Positions 16,364 through 25,445 of a DNA stretch of 64,000 nt are shown one piece after another. The stretch comes from Maribacter stanieri (GTDB lineage: Bacteria; Bacteroidota; Bacteroidia; Flavobacteriales; Flavobacteriaceae): positions 310,001 to 374,000 of the forward strand of contig NZ_FOYX01000002.1 in NCBI RefSeq assembly GCF_900112245.1. Direction: 5' to 3'. A program made the translations under genes and the position numbers. The notes under the pieces are model-generated. The model did not search any database, had not been told where the DNA came from, and saw only the letters and a program-made list of their open reading frames with translations. How positions within the stretch are numbered: the stretch's first letter is position 1; each line of letters begins with the position of its first letter.

Positions 16364-17395
16364 TTGCTGAAACCACCCACTTATACCATTCATTTTACAC
16401 TGCTAGTTATTGTTCTACTGGTATGTTTTATTATAAATATTTGTTTGGGTTCTGTAACTATTTCTTTACTAGATACTGTTCAAATATTATTTGGTATCGT
16501 TTCAGAAGATTCATCTAACTCCTATATTATTTGGCAATACCGCTTACCAAAAGCTATAACCGCTATTTTGGTGGGCGGCGGACTTTCCCTTAGTGGATTA
16601 CTAATGCAGACCTTATTTAGAAATCCCCTCGCAGGACCTTATGTTTTAGGTATTAGTTCTGGAGCAAGTTTGGGTGCTGCAATAATAATTATGGGATCTT
16701 CGCTATTTTCTGGTTATTTCGCGTTCGCTACTTTTAACGATATTTCTTTAGCAATAGCCTCTAGTATTGGCAGTTTTCTAGTTTTATCTCTTGTGCTAAT
16801 GGTTGCTTCTAAAATAAAGGACACTATGGCACTATTAATTATTGGCTTAATGTTTGGCAGTATTACAGCTGCCGTAGTCAGTGTACTTTCTTACTTCTCT
16901 AAAGCTGAAAAATTACAGCAATATATCTTTTGGTCTTTTGGTAGCTTAGGAAATCTATCATGGTTGCAAATTCTCATTGTTGCCTCTTGTACGGTTATTG
17001 GCATACTTTTAAGTATTATGACAATTAAACCACTTAATGCATTTCTATTAGGAGAAAACTATGCCAAGAGCTTAGGTATTCGATTACAAAAATCTCGTTA
17101 TCTTATAATTATAGCTACAGGCTTGTTGGCAGGTTGCATTACTGCTTTTGCAGGACTCATAGCTTTTGTAGGTCTAGCGGTACCCCATATAACCAGACAA
17201 TTATTTCACACAACTGACCACAAAATTCAAATACCAGCTGTTTTGTGTTGTGGAGCAATTTTAATGTTAATATGCGATACCGTTGCCCAATTACCCGGAT
17301 CAGTAAGTGTTTTACCTATTAATGCCATAACAAGTATTTTTGGAGCTCCGGTAGTTATTTGGCTATTGGTTCGCAAAAGAAAAATGATATTTTAA
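16364..17395 (+). CDS. btuC: ABC transporter permease, FecCD/BtuC family
   Basis: A 343-residue inner-membrane permease with about ten hydrophobic helices. Motifs are IIWQYRLPKAITAILVGGGL (the RLPR-like signature), SLSGLLMQTLFRNPLAGPYV and the C-terminal GLIAFVGLAVPHITRQLF loop, which contacts the ATPase. All are characteristic of the BtuC/FecC family of B12, haem and siderophore importers. The start is TTG directly after the BtuF stop (TAATTG), so the two are translationally coupled. An ATG start is absent near the N-terminus. Role in B12 import is inferred from context. Confidence 0.92.
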   Translation: MLKPPTYTIHFTLLVIVLLVCFIINICLGSVTISLLDTVQILFGIVSEDSSNSYIIWQYRLPKAITAILVGGGLSLSGLLMQTLFRNPLAGPYVLGISSGASLGAAIIIMGSSLFSGYFAFATFNDISLAIASSIGSFLVLSLVLMVASKIKDTMALLIIGLMFGSITAAVVSVLSYFSKAEKLQQYIFWSFGSLGNLSWLQILIVASCTVIGILLSIMTIKPLNAFLLGENYAKSLGIRLQKSRYLIIIATGLLAGCITAFAGLIAFVGLAVPHITRQLFHTTDHKIQIPAVLCCGAILMLICDTVAQLPGSVSVLPINAITSIFGAPVVIWLLVRKRKMIF

Positions 17396-17411
17396 TATTA
17401 AACTATAAGTC

Positions 17412-18194
17412 ATCCAGAACTTCAATCTAAATAGCACATTAAAAGTTAAAGATTTATCTATTGGCTATGATAAAAAAGTCATTGCTTCTAATATATCCTT
17501 TAAATTGAACAAAGGCGAGCTTGCCGCCATAGTTGGTATTAATGGGATTGGAAAGTCAACTTTATTACGGACTCTAGGTAGATTTCAACCCAAAATATCT
17601 GGTTCTATAGAAGTTGAAGGTAAGCAGCTAGATTCTTTTGAAGATTTAGAAATAGCTTCAAAAGTGAGTGTTGTACTCACAGAGCCAATAGCTTCTAAAA
17701 ATTTATCGGTACATGAATTGTTGGCTTTAGGCAGGCAACCTTACACCAATTGGTTGGGAAAACTAACAAATGAAGACATATCAATAATTAACAATAGTAT
17801 TGCATTATTAGAGTTAGAACCTTTTTTAGAAAAAAAATGTTTCCAATTAAGTGACGGACAATTGCAACGTGTACTTGTAGCTAGAGCCCTAATACAAAAT
17901 ACAGATGTAATTCTTCTTGATGAACCAACCACACATCTAGATTTATATCATAAGGTTCAAATATTAAAACTGTTAAAATCAATTGCTCACGAAACAAATA
18001 AAATTATACTATTTACCAGTCACGAAATTGAACTCGCCATCCAATTATGCGATAAGATGTTAATATTAGATGGACTAACAAATTCATTTGATGAACCTTG
18101 CAAGCTGATAGCGAATAAAAGCTTTGACTCCCTCTTCCCTACTGATATGATTTCCTTTGATGCTAATACAGGTTCTTTCAGAATAAAGAAATAG
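17412..18194 (+). CDS. btuD: ABC transporter ATP-binding protein (BtuD-like), non-canonical start
   Basis: The ATPase of the importer. It carries Walker A GINGIGKSTLL, signature LSDGQLQRVLVARAL, Walker B VILLDEPTTHLDL and the switch His in FTSHE. The first canonical start is TTG at 17505 (229 residues), but the reading frame is open from 17409, and 17439-17504 encodes LKVKDLSIGYDKKVIASNIS, the normal first strands and aromatic A-loop of ABC ATPases. No ATG, GTG or TTG exists between 17409 and 17505, so translation must begin at a near-cognate codon (ATC at 17412 is the best candidate), or a start codon has been mutated or misread. Coordinates of the 5' end are therefore uncertain. Confidence 0.8.
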   Translation: MQNFNLNSTLKVKDLSIGYDKKVIASNISFKLNKGELAAIVGINGIGKSTLLRTLGRFQPKISGSIEVEGKQLDSFEDLEIASKVSVVLTEPIASKNLSVHELLALGRQPYTNWLGKLTNEDISIINNSIALLELEPFLEKKCFQLSDGQLQRVLVARALIQNTDVILLDEPTTHLDLYHKVQILKLLKSIAHETNKIILFTSHEIELAIQLCDKMLILDGLTNSFDEPCKLIANKSFDSLFPTDMISFDANTGSFRIKK

Positions 18195-18209
18195 GGAATA
18201 TTCCTATTT
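18189..18209 (+). terminator. Possible weak hairpin after the BtuD-like gene
   Basis: AAATAGG and CCTATTT arms (7 bp) flank GAATATT and overlap the stop codon. There is no T-run after it. It may end the ABC operon weakly or protect the mRNA end. Confidence 0.3.
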
Positions 18210-18304
18210 CATATAATTCATTGAGTATGTTAATTAAAACAGATAAGCTCTTTTAGAGTTTACTGATCAATCAAGTATCTTTACCAGATTACTCTAGTTA
18301 ACTG

Positions 18305-19654
18305 ATGAACGAAATCTATATATACTTAATCATAGGAATCCTTTGCCTTGCCATTGGATATTTTCTTGGCAATTATATTCAGCTTCTAAAAACGAAATCT
18401 CGTCAAAGTACTTTAGAAGAGCGCGAGCAACAAATGCATAATAACCTATCTGTATTTCAAGAGCGTTTAAAAGAGAGCGAAAAACAAAAATTACAACTAC
18501 AATCTGAAAAAGAACACCTTGGCAATCAAATTGTACGTTATCAGGCAGATTTAGAAAACTTACAACAAAAGAATAGAGAGCAAAAAGAAGAAGTTGAAAA
18601 ACTACAAGAAAAATTTACCAAAGAATTTGAGAATCTTGCCAATAAAATTCTTGAAGAAAAGAGTCTAAAATTTACAGAGCGAAACGAAAAGAACATCAAA
18701 AACATTCTAACGCCTTTAAATGAGAAAATCTTGCTTTTTGAAAAGAAAGTAGAAGAAAGTCAAAAAGAAAACATAAGCATTCATTCCGCCTTAAAAGAGC
18801 AGTTATTAAACCTGCAGACACAAAATATAAAAATTACCCAAGAGGCAGAAAACTTAACAAAAGCTTTAAAAGGCGATAGTAAGATGCAGGGTAATTGGGG
18901 CGAATTGGTTCTTGAACGTGTTTTAGAAAAATCTGGATTAGAGAAAGACAGAGAATATTCCGTACAACAAAGCTTTACCCGCGAAGATGGCAGTAGAGTA
19001 TTACCCGATGTCATTATCAACCTACCTGACGGTAAGAAAATGGTGGTGGATTCTAAAGTATCTTTAACAGATTATGAGCGTTATGTAAATGCTGAAGATG
19101 AATTTAAAGAGAAGTATTTAAAAGACCACATAAACTCTCTTAGAAGACATGTAGACCAGCTATCAGCGAAGAAGTATGAAGATTTATATGAAATGGAAAG
19201 TCCAGATTTTGTACTCATGTTCGTTCCTATAGAACCTGCATTTGCAATTGCCATAAACCAAGACAATTCTTTATATAACAAAGCTTTCGAACAAAATATT
19301 ATAATTGTAACTCCCTCCACACTTCTTGCTACCTTACGCACTATTGATAGTATGTGGAATAATGAAAAACAGCAACGCAATGCAATTGAAATAGCACGAC
19401 AAGCAGGTGCTCTCTATGATAAATTTGAAGGCTTTGTAAATGACCTTATGAAAGTTGGTAAAAAGATGGACGATGCTAAAGATCAATATCGCGGCGCAAT
19501 GAACAAATTAGTAGATGGTCGTGGCAACATAATCACTAGTATCGAAAAATTAAAAAAGATGGGTGCCAAAGCTAAAAAATCAATACCTGAATCACTTTTA
19601 AAACGCGCTATTGATGATGATGATTTTGAAGAAGAACCTAAATTAGAATTATAA
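18305..19654 (+). CDS. rmuC: DNA recombination protein RmuC
   Basis: A 449-residue RmuC homologue. A short N-terminal membrane helix (about residues 4-24) leads into a long coiled coil (about 30-190) rich in Glu, Lys and Gln. The conserved RmuC domain follows (about 190-420): GNWGELVLERVLEKSGLEKD, VVDSKVSLTDYERY, FVLMFVPIEPAFAIA and IVTPSTLLATLRTID. The domain has a restriction-endonuclease-like fold; the family limits DNA inversion events at short inverted repeats. Expected at the inner membrane. It stands alone after the B12 operon, with about 110 bp between them. Confidence 0.93.
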   Translation: MNEIYIYLIIGILCLAIGYFLGNYIQLLKTKSRQSTLEEREQQMHNNLSVFQERLKESEKQKLQLQSEKEHLGNQIVRYQADLENLQQKNREQKEEVEKLQEKFTKEFENLANKILEEKSLKFTERNEKNIKNILTPLNEKILLFEKKVEESQKENISIHSALKEQLLNLQTQNIKITQEAENLTKALKGDSKMQGNWGELVLERVLEKSGLEKDREYSVQQSFTREDGSRVLPDVIINLPDGKKMVVDSKVSLTDYERYVNAEDEFKEKYLKDHINSLRRHVDQLSAKKYEDLYEMESPDFVLMFVPIEPAFAIAINQDNSLYNKAFEQNIIIVTPSTLLATLRTIDSMWNNEKQQRNAIEIARQAGALYDKFEGFVNDLMKVGKKMDDAKDQYRGAMNKLVDGRGNIITSIEKLKKMGAKAKKSIPESLLKRAIDDDDFEEEPKLEL

Positions 19655-19689
19655 TTAACAACCATTAACTATATAATTAAATTAAACAC

Positions 19690-20055
19690 ATGAAAAAGAT
19701 AGTCTCATTAATTTTATTAAGCGTTGTAGTAATCTGTGCGCTCTATTACGCATTCATCTATTTTGTGACCTTTAGCGAAGGTGTTCGTTCAGGGGAACTT
19801 ATAAAAATCAGCCACAAAGGTGTTATAGCCAAAACGTGGGAAGGTGAAATTAGCCAAGGAATATCTGGTGCTCAAATATTCTCATTTTCTGTATTAGACA
19901 AGGATAAAGAGGTAATAGAAAAACTGCAAGAATACCAAGGACAATACGTAAAAGTTAGTTATGTAGAACGCTATACCACATTTTTTTGGTTAGGTGATTC
20001 AAAATATTTCGTTACCAAAGTACAACCAGAACAATCACCTCATTTTAGAAAATAG
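19690..20055 (+). CDS. Small membrane-anchored protein of unknown function
   Basis: A 121-residue protein with one N-terminal transmembrane helix (about 4-26) and a beta-rich soluble part containing GVRSGELIKISHKGVIAKTW and VKVSYVERYTTFFWLG. The first of these reads like a beta-barrel module that may bind a ligand or nucleic acid. I recall that homologues in flavobacteria are sometimes labelled 6-phosphogluconate dehydrogenase; this one has no dehydrogenase motif, and that label is probably carried over from gnd nearby. It lies 35 nt after rmuC and 27 nt before the thioesterase, so a three-gene transcript is possible. Confidence 0.65.
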   Translation: MKKIVSLILLSVVVICALYYAFIYFVTFSEGVRSGELIKISHKGVIAKTWEGEISQGISGAQIFSFSVLDKDKEVIEKLQEYQGQYVKVSYVERYTTFFWLGDSKYFVTKVQPEQSPHFRK

Positions 20056-20082
20056 ACATTTACGTTAAAAAATAAAGACCTT

Positions 20083-20628
20083 ATGGAAAAGTTTAAAAGT
20101 GTAAGAGAGTCTAGAGTTTCTATAACAGAATTGATGCTTCCCTCCCATTCTAATTTTGGAGGCAAAGTACATGGTGGACATATATTGAATTTAATGGATC
20201 AGATCGCGTTTGCTTGCGCTTCTAAACATTCGCGACAATATTGCGTAACTGCATCTGTTAACCGAGTAAATTTTTTAAACCCTATTGAAGTAGGTGAATT
20301 GGTGACCTTAAAAGCAAGTATCAACTATACTGGTCGTACATCTATGGTTGTTGGTGTTAGAGTAGAATCTGAAAACATTACCACAGGCACTAAAAAGCAC
20401 TGTAATTCATCATATTTTACTATGGTAGCTAAGGGAACAGATGGAAAAAATGTTCCCGTGCCAGGACTAATTATCTCTGATGATCAAGGAGTTAGAAGAT
20501 TTGCGCGTAGCAAATACCGCAAATTAGAAGCTCAAGAAAGAGATACTAAATTTGAATCAAAAACCTTTAACTCAGAAGATTATATTAAAGAATTGGAATC
20601 TGAAAATATAAAGATTGAGCTTAAGTAA
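20083..20628 (+). CDS. Acyl-CoA thioesterase (hotdog fold, YciA/ACOT type)
   Basis: A 181-residue hotdog thioesterase that would hydrolyse acyl-CoA to free acid and CoA. The segment NFGGKVHGGHILNLMDQIAF holds the conserved G-G-H and Asp of the family catalytic site, and VTASVNRVNFLNPIEVGELV is the matching strand pair. The C-terminal 40 residues form a charged helix absent from short YciA proteins. Cytosolic, no signal. Its stop overlaps the 3' end of the convergent pgl gene by 8 nt. Substrate chain length cannot be read from sequence. Confidence 0.88.
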   Translation: MEKFKSVRESRVSITELMLPSHSNFGGKVHGGHILNLMDQIAFACASKHSRQYCVTASVNRVNFLNPIEVGELVTLKASINYTGRTSMVVGVRVESENITTGTKKHCNSSYFTMVAKGTDGKNVPVPGLIISDDQGVRRFARSKYRKLEAQERDTKFESKTFNSEDYIKELESENIKIELK

Positions 20629-21334
20629 GAAGCTTTGCCGCAGCTGCATCTAAAAACCAAACTAAATCTTTGGTTTTTGGTGCAACATGGCTTGCCGGAT
20701 AAATTAAATACCCTTCTTCCCTGTCAATAATTATTTTAACCTTTTCTGCCTTGGTTTCTCCTGTTACCAAGAAAGCTACTGTTTTGGCATTATTTATAAT
20801 TCTGCCCGTTAGTGAAACTCTTCTTTGACCAGATTCTGGGTGTATTGCAACTTCACAATTATCCGGTGAAACCCAAAGCTCTATTTCATGAGGAAAAATT
20901 GATGCTGTATGACCATCATCGCCCATACCAAGAATAACCAAATCGAACTGAGGCAATCCCAACTCTTTAGGCAATTCTTTCTCCAATAATTCACCATAAC
21001 GCTTAGCTTCCAACTTTGGATCAGCTTCACCTTTAATACGGTGGATATTTTCCTCTGGTATATCTACCTTAGAGATAAGGTGCTCTACCGTCATTTTATA
21101 ATTACTTTCCGCATCATCAGGTGCTACACATCTTTCATCTCCCCAGTACAAATGAATATTTCTCCAATTTACATCGCCCGCAAATTCCTCCGCCAGAACA
21201 TCAAACACAATTTTAGGGGTACTACCACCAGATAAGGCTATATGAAAAGCCTTCTCGTCTGCAGATTTCTCTATAAGGTATTTAGAAAACTCTTCCGCTA
21301 CCTTTGTTTTATTTTGATAAACTTTTACTTCCAT
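20621..21334 (-). CDS. pgl: 6-phosphogluconolactonase
   Basis: A 237-residue DevB/Pgl family enzyme that hydrolyses 6-phosphoglucono-delta-lactone to 6-phosphogluconate in the oxidative pentose phosphate pathway. Signature segments are FHIALSGGSTPKIVFDVLAE, WRNIHLYWGDERCV and FDLVILGMGDDGHTASIFP, the last holding the catalytic region. It lies 34 nt downstream of zwf on the same strand, so zwf-pgl form an operon. The convergent thioesterase overlaps its end. Confidence 0.95.
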   Translation of the reverse strand: MEVKVYQNKTKVAEEFSKYLIEKSADEKAFHIALSGGSTPKIVFDVLAEEFAGDVNWRNIHLYWGDERCVAPDDAESNYKMTVEHLISKVDIPEENIHRIKGEADPKLEAKRYGELLEKELPKELGLPQFDLVILGMGDDGHTASIFPHEIELWVSPDNCEVAIHPESGQRRVSLTGRIINNAKTVAFLVTGETKAEKVKIIIDREEGYLIYPASHVAPKTKDLVWFLDAAAAKLLT

Positions 21335-21368
21335 CTTTTCTTAAAACTTTAATTATTCCTCTTCCTAC

Positions 21369-22901
21369 TTAACAGATTACACAATAACCAGATTCATCTG
21401 CTAAATTCTCACTAGGGTTACGCCATTCCCCAACTCCTTCAATAAGCTCATTCGCATTTTCAGGTCCCCAAACTCCGGCTGCATAACCGTACATTTTAAC
21501 ATCCTTTCCATTTTTCCAATATTCTAAAATAGGATCAACAAATGCCCAAGCTGCTTCTACTTCATCAGCCCTTGCATATAAAGTAGCATCGCCTTGCATT
21601 GCATCAAGCAAAAGACGCTCATAAGCTTCCATTACATTAGTTTCCGTTAAACTAGAATAGTAAAAATCCATATTGGCACGTTCCACTTCAAAACCTTGAC
21701 CAGGAACTTTTACTCCGAACTTTATCAATATACCTTCATCTGGCTGAATACGAATAACCAATTTATTATCCTTATTACTGATACCCGATTCCTTAAAAAT
21801 CTGATGATGTGGAGTTTTAAAGTGTATAACAACCTCAGTTACTTTGGTTGGCATACGTTTTGCCGTTCTAACATAGAACGGTACATCTGCCCAACGCCAG
21901 TTATCTACAAAGAACTTAATTGCAGCAAAGGTTTCTGTAGTTGAATTATTATCGACACCTTCTTCTTCTCTATAACCTTTTACCTCTTGACCATCAATTT
22001 TAGAAGATACATATTGTGCTCTTATAGTATTGTCATAAAGCGTTTTCTCATCCGTCATTATTTTAAGTGACTTCAACGCTTTCAACTTTTCATTACGAAT
22101 TTCCTCTGCATCTGCGCTTAAAGGCGGCTCCATCACAATTAAAGCTACTATCTGCAATAAATGACTTTGAAACATATCTCTTAAAGCACCAGACTTATCA
22201 TAATAACCTCCTCTTTTCTCAACACCTACACTTTCTGCATTGGTAATCTCTACATGATGTATATAATTCCTATTCCAAAGTGGCTCAAAAATACTGTTGG
22301 CAAAACGCGTTACTAGTAAATTCTGTACCGTTTCCTTTCCTAAATAATGATCTATTCTAAAAATTTGACCTTCTTTAAAATAGGTATGCAAACCATCGTT
22401 TAATTCTTTAGCAGACTCTAAACTATAACCAAATGGTTTTTCAACAATAATTCTTCTCCAACCAGTAGTCTCTTCATTTAGTCCTTGATCAGATAAATTT
22501 TTTGCAATAGGCTCATACAAACTTGGCGGTGTAGACAAGTAAAACATATGATTACCATTCGTATTATATTTTTGATCTAAATCTGAAATCCTTTTTTCTA
22601 AACGCTCATATGAAGTGTCATAATCTGATCCTAAATCTTCATAAAAAAGTTTATCGGCAAATTTTTGAATATAATCCTCGTCAAACTCTTCTCTTTCTTT
22701 TTCTAGATAAGGGCTTTCTAGAACTACCTTACTTCTAAATTGCAAATCGCCCAAATCACTCCTACTCACACCAAGAACCACAAAATTTTCAGGTAGGTCA
22801 TTGCCTTTATATAAATTGAAAATTGCGGGTATTAATTTCCTTGCTGTTAAATCTCCAGATGCCCCAAAAATTACGAGCATTTGATTTTCTGTCTTTTTCA
22901 T
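21369..22901 (-). CDS. zwf: Glucose-6-phosphate 1-dehydrogenase
   Basis: Zwf of 510 residues, oxidising glucose-6-phosphate to the lactone while reducing NADP+. The coenzyme motif is LVIFGASGDLTARKLIPAIF, the substrate and catalytic site is RIDHYLGKETVQNL, and the central dimer region with FEPLWNRNYIHHVEI is typical. I prefer the ATG at 22901 (MKKTENQMLVIFG) because it places the Rossmann fold right at the N-terminus; an upstream in-frame ATG at 22928 adds nine residues. It is divergent from gnd across about 160-190 bp that contains an inverted repeat. Confidence 0.96.
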   Translation of the reverse strand: MKKTENQMLVIFGASGDLTARKLIPAIFNLYKGNDLPENFVVLGVSRSDLGDLQFRSKVVLESPYLEKEREEFDEDYIQKFADKLFYEDLGSDYDTSYERLEKRISDLDQKYNTNGNHMFYLSTPPSLYEPIAKNLSDQGLNEETTGWRRIIVEKPFGYSLESAKELNDGLHTYFKEGQIFRIDHYLGKETVQNLLVTRFANSIFEPLWNRNYIHHVEITNAESVGVEKRGGYYDKSGALRDMFQSHLLQIVALIVMEPPLSADAEEIRNEKLKALKSLKIMTDEKTLYDNTIRAQYVSSKIDGQEVKGYREEEGVDNNSTTETFAAIKFFVDNWRWADVPFYVRTAKRMPTKVTEVVIHFKTPHHQIFKESGISNKDNKLVIRIQPDEGILIKFGVKVPGQGFEVERANMDFYYSSLTETNVMEAYERLLLDAMQGDATLYARADEVEAAWAFVDPILEYWKNGKDVKMYGYAAGVWGPENANELIEGVGEWRNPSENLADESGYCVIC

Positions 22902-23015
22902 TATGGGTTGATATTCTTTATTATTCAAATATCTTAAAATCTAAGCCATTATTGGTCTTCTTTAAGACGGAATTTGGAATTAAAGTCAATATTTTAAATT
23001 ATTTTTGATTGACAT

Positions 23016-23033
23016 TATGTTGCTAACAACATA
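23016..23033. promoter_or_regulatory. Inverted repeat between divergent zwf and gnd
   Basis: TATGTTG and CAACATA, 7-nt perfect arms with CTAA between. It sits in the shared intergenic region about 54 nt from the gnd ATG and about 115 nt from zwf. A regulator of both pentose phosphate directions could bind here; no protein is identified. Confidence 0.35.
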
Positions 23034-23086
23034 TAAATAGAGTGTTGTAACATTTTTGTATTTTTTAATTAAAAAACAATCAATTT

Positions 23087-24487
23087 ATGTATGATTTTGG
23101 TTTAGTAGGTCTTGGAGTAATGGGACAGAATTTTATTCTTAATGTAGCTGATAATGGGTTTTCTGCTTACGGATATGATTTAGATGAGGAAAAAGTAGAG
23201 GCTTTAAAGACTTTAGGAGGAGATTTAGATAAAGTAAGTGCATCTAGCAATATAAAGACATTCGTAAAAAATTTAAAACAGCCGCGTAAAATAATGTTAT
23301 TGGTACCTGCCGGTAAAATTGTAGATGCGGTTATTGAATCTTTACTACCACATATTGACAAAGGAGATATCATCATTGATGGTGGTAACTCTTTCTTTAC
23401 AGATACGGACAGAAGAGAGGCGCAATTACAAGAAAGAGCAATTAACTTTTTTGGTGCCGGAGTTTCAGGTGGTGCAAAAGGTGCTCGTAAAGGCCCAAGT
23501 ATTATGCCTGGTGGCTCAAAATCTGCATATGAACATATTAAACCAATTTTTGAAGCGGTATCCGCTAAATATAATGGTGAACCATGTGTTGCTTATTTAG
23601 GTCCAAAATCTGCTGGTAACTATGTAAAAATGGTACATAATGGTATAGAATACGGCTTAATGCAGTTAACTTCTGAAATTTATGATGTACTAAAAAGAGG
23701 GGGCGATTATACAAACGATGAATTACATAGCACTTTTGCAAAGTGGAATTCTGGAAGATTACAATCTTTCCTAGTTCAAATTACTTCTGAGATATTTGAG
23801 CAAGAAGATGACCTTGTAAAGGGACGTTTAGTAGATCAGATTCTAGATAAGGCTAAGCAAAAAGGTACTGGTAAATGGACAAGTCAAAATGCGATGGATT
23901 TAGGCATTCCCGTTCCATCAATTGATGTTGCCGTTAGCATGCGTGAACTTTCTGCTTTAAAAGAAGAAAGAGTTAAAGCCGATGCTCTTTATGATAGACC
24001 ATCTGTTGCCCACATGGATAAAGAAAAATTAGAAGAGCTTACCGAAAAAGCATTATTCTTCTCTTTCATTATAACATATTCGCAAGGCCTGCACCAACTA
24101 GCAGATGCTTCTAAAGAATACGGTTATGATTTAGATATTGCTATAATTGCAAAAATATGGAGAGCTGGTTGTATTATACGCGCCGGTCTTTTAGCTGATA
24201 TTACAGAAGCTTTTAAAGCTGAACCTACTTTACCTAATCTTTTACTTTCTCCAAATTTCGTGAGTAAAATAAAGGAAACTGTTGGTGCAGCTAGAGAATT
24301 GGTTGCTTTTGGAGCACAAAATGGAATTCCATTACCAGGTTTGTCAAACTCGCTTACATATTTTGATGCGTATACCTCTAGCAAATTGCCGTTAAACTTA
24401 ATTCAGGCGCAACGAGATTATTTTGGTTCACATACTTATGAGCGTTTAGATCGTGAAGGTATTTTCCATACAGAGTGGGAAGATTAA
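23087..24487 (+). CDS. gnd: 6-phosphogluconate dehydrogenase, decarboxylating
   Basis: Gnd of 466 residues, which oxidises and decarboxylates 6-phosphogluconate to ribulose-5-phosphate. N-terminal NADP fold with VGLGVMGQNFILNVADNG, IIDGGNSFFTDTDRR and VSGGAKGARKGPSIMPGG, then the helical domain with AGNYVKMVHNGIEYG holding the conserved catalytic Lys. The C-terminal QRDYFGSHTYERLD is the family end. Full length for the long (about 470-residue) class. Divergent from zwf-pgl, so all three oxidative pathway genes are clustered. Confidence 0.97.
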   Translation: MYDFGLVGLGVMGQNFILNVADNGFSAYGYDLDEEKVEALKTLGGDLDKVSASSNIKTFVKNLKQPRKIMLLVPAGKIVDAVIESLLPHIDKGDIIIDGGNSFFTDTDRREAQLQERAINFFGAGVSGGAKGARKGPSIMPGGSKSAYEHIKPIFEAVSAKYNGEPCVAYLGPKSAGNYVKMVHNGIEYGLMQLTSEIYDVLKRGGDYTNDELHSTFAKWNSGRLQSFLVQITSEIFEQEDDLVKGRLVDQILDKAKQKGTGKWTSQNAMDLGIPVPSIDVAVSMRELSALKEERVKADALYDRPSVAHMDKEKLEELTEKALFFSFIITYSQGLHQLADASKEYGYDLDIAIIAKIWRAGCIIRAGLLADITEAFKAEPTLPNLLLSPNFVSKIKETVGAARELVAFGAQNGIPLPGLSNSLTYFDAYTSSKLPLNLIQAQRDYFGSHTYERLDREGIFHTEWED

Positions 24488-24497
24488 AAATCATCAT

Positions 24498-25034
24498 TTG
24501 AGAAAATTAAAAACTGTTATACATAGTATTTGCCTTTTAGTAATTGTTGTAACGACCATAGTGTCTTGCAAAGAAAAATCGACGGAAGAAATTCCTGTAG
24601 AAGTTCTTGATAATCATACATTAGACAGAAAGGCAAATGCTATTTTAATAGATTCGCTGGTTAGACAGGTTTACGTACCTATCTATTCGGATATCTATAA
24701 TCAGACTAGAGATTCTAGAACATTGCTAACAGCTACGCTAAGCATTAGAAATACAAGTTTAAAAGATAGCTTGTTCGTAAGTAAAATAGATTACTATAAT
24801 ACTGAAGGAGATTTGGTTAGGAGCTATATTGACTCCCCTATATACCTCACCCCTATGGAATCTATTGATTACGTTATTGAACAGCAAGATACCTCTGGTG
24901 GTAGTGGTGCAAATTTTATGATAGATTGGTATTCAAAGAAACAATTGAACCCATTATTCCAAGCCGTTATGGTTGGTGGATTGGGAGCTCAAGCCTTTTC
25001 ATTTACTACTGAAGGAATTGAAGTTATTGAGTAA
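24498..25034 (+). CDS. DUF3124 domain lipoprotein
   Basis: A protein of about 178 residues with a hydrophobic N-terminus ending TIVSC (lipobox) and a DUF3124 domain: VYVPIYSDIYNQTRDSRTLL, then ATLSIRNTSLKDSLFVSKID, and a C-terminal VGGLGAQAFSFTTEGIEV. The domain has no known function and looks like an immunoglobulin-like beta sandwich. The open frame extends back to an ATG at 24453 inside gnd, but that adds 15 residues before the signal peptide; the TTG at 24498 gives a normal lipoprotein signal and begins 10 nt after gnd. Which start is used is not certain. Confidence 0.75.
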   Translation: MRKLKTVIHSICLLVIVVTTIVSCKEKSTEEIPVEVLDNHTLDRKANAILIDSLVRQVYVPIYSDIYNQTRDSRTLLTATLSIRNTSLKDSLFVSKIDYYNTEGDLVRSYIDSPIYLTPMESIDYVIEQQDTSGGSGANFMIDWYSKKQLNPLFQAVMVGGLGAQAFSFTTEGIEVIE

Positions 25035-25091
25035 TAACCTCAATACATTACCTTAAGAAATTTAAAAAGTCTTTAATTCATACCGTCTATT

Positions 25092-25430
25092 ATGTATTCC
25101 ATTTACGTTATTGAATTATCAAAAAAAGTGTTCACTGAAAATAGAAAGTTCAGAGAAGCCAATCCGCAATTTAACGGAGTTCTTGAATGTCTATATGTAG
25201 GCATGACAAGTAAGACACCCAAAGAACGATTTGATCAACATAAAACTGGTGCTTTAAGTAAAAAAGGTCATAATCTATCTTCAAAAATTGTTCATAGATA
25301 TGGCATGTATTTGCGTGGCAGTCTTTTCAATCATATTGAACCTATAAAAACAAGAGCAGATGCTTTGCATATGGAAAAGCAATTGGCTCTTGAACTTAGA
25401 CGTAAAAAATACGCGGTTTGGTTTAATTAA
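25092..25430 (+). CDS. Small GIY-YIG nuclease-like protein
   Basis: A 112-residue stand-alone domain that resembles the GIY-YIG nuclease fold. The first strand YSIYVIEL takes the place of GIY, CLYVGMT (residues 33-39) that of YIG, and Arg46 in TPKERFDQH and Glu95 in HMEKQLALELR match the catalytic Arg and Glu positions. A long insert (residues 10-30) between the two strands is unusual. Nearly all catalytic features are present, so it may bind or cut nucleic acid, but no partner domain shows what the target is. It is convergent with the PycTM gene, 15 nt away. Confidence 0.65.
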   Translation: MYSIYVIELSKKVFTENRKFREANPQFNGVLECLYVGMTSKTPKERFDQHKTGALSKKGHNLSSKIVHRYGMYLRGSLFNHIEPIKTRADALHMEKQLALELRRKKYAVWFN

Positions 25431-25445
25431 TATAAACTCTATCAT

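Noticed and set aside
19690..20055. 6-phosphogluconate dehydrogenase label for the 121-residue protein
   Set aside because: It has no NADP fold or dehydrogenase motif; real gnd is at 23087-24487.
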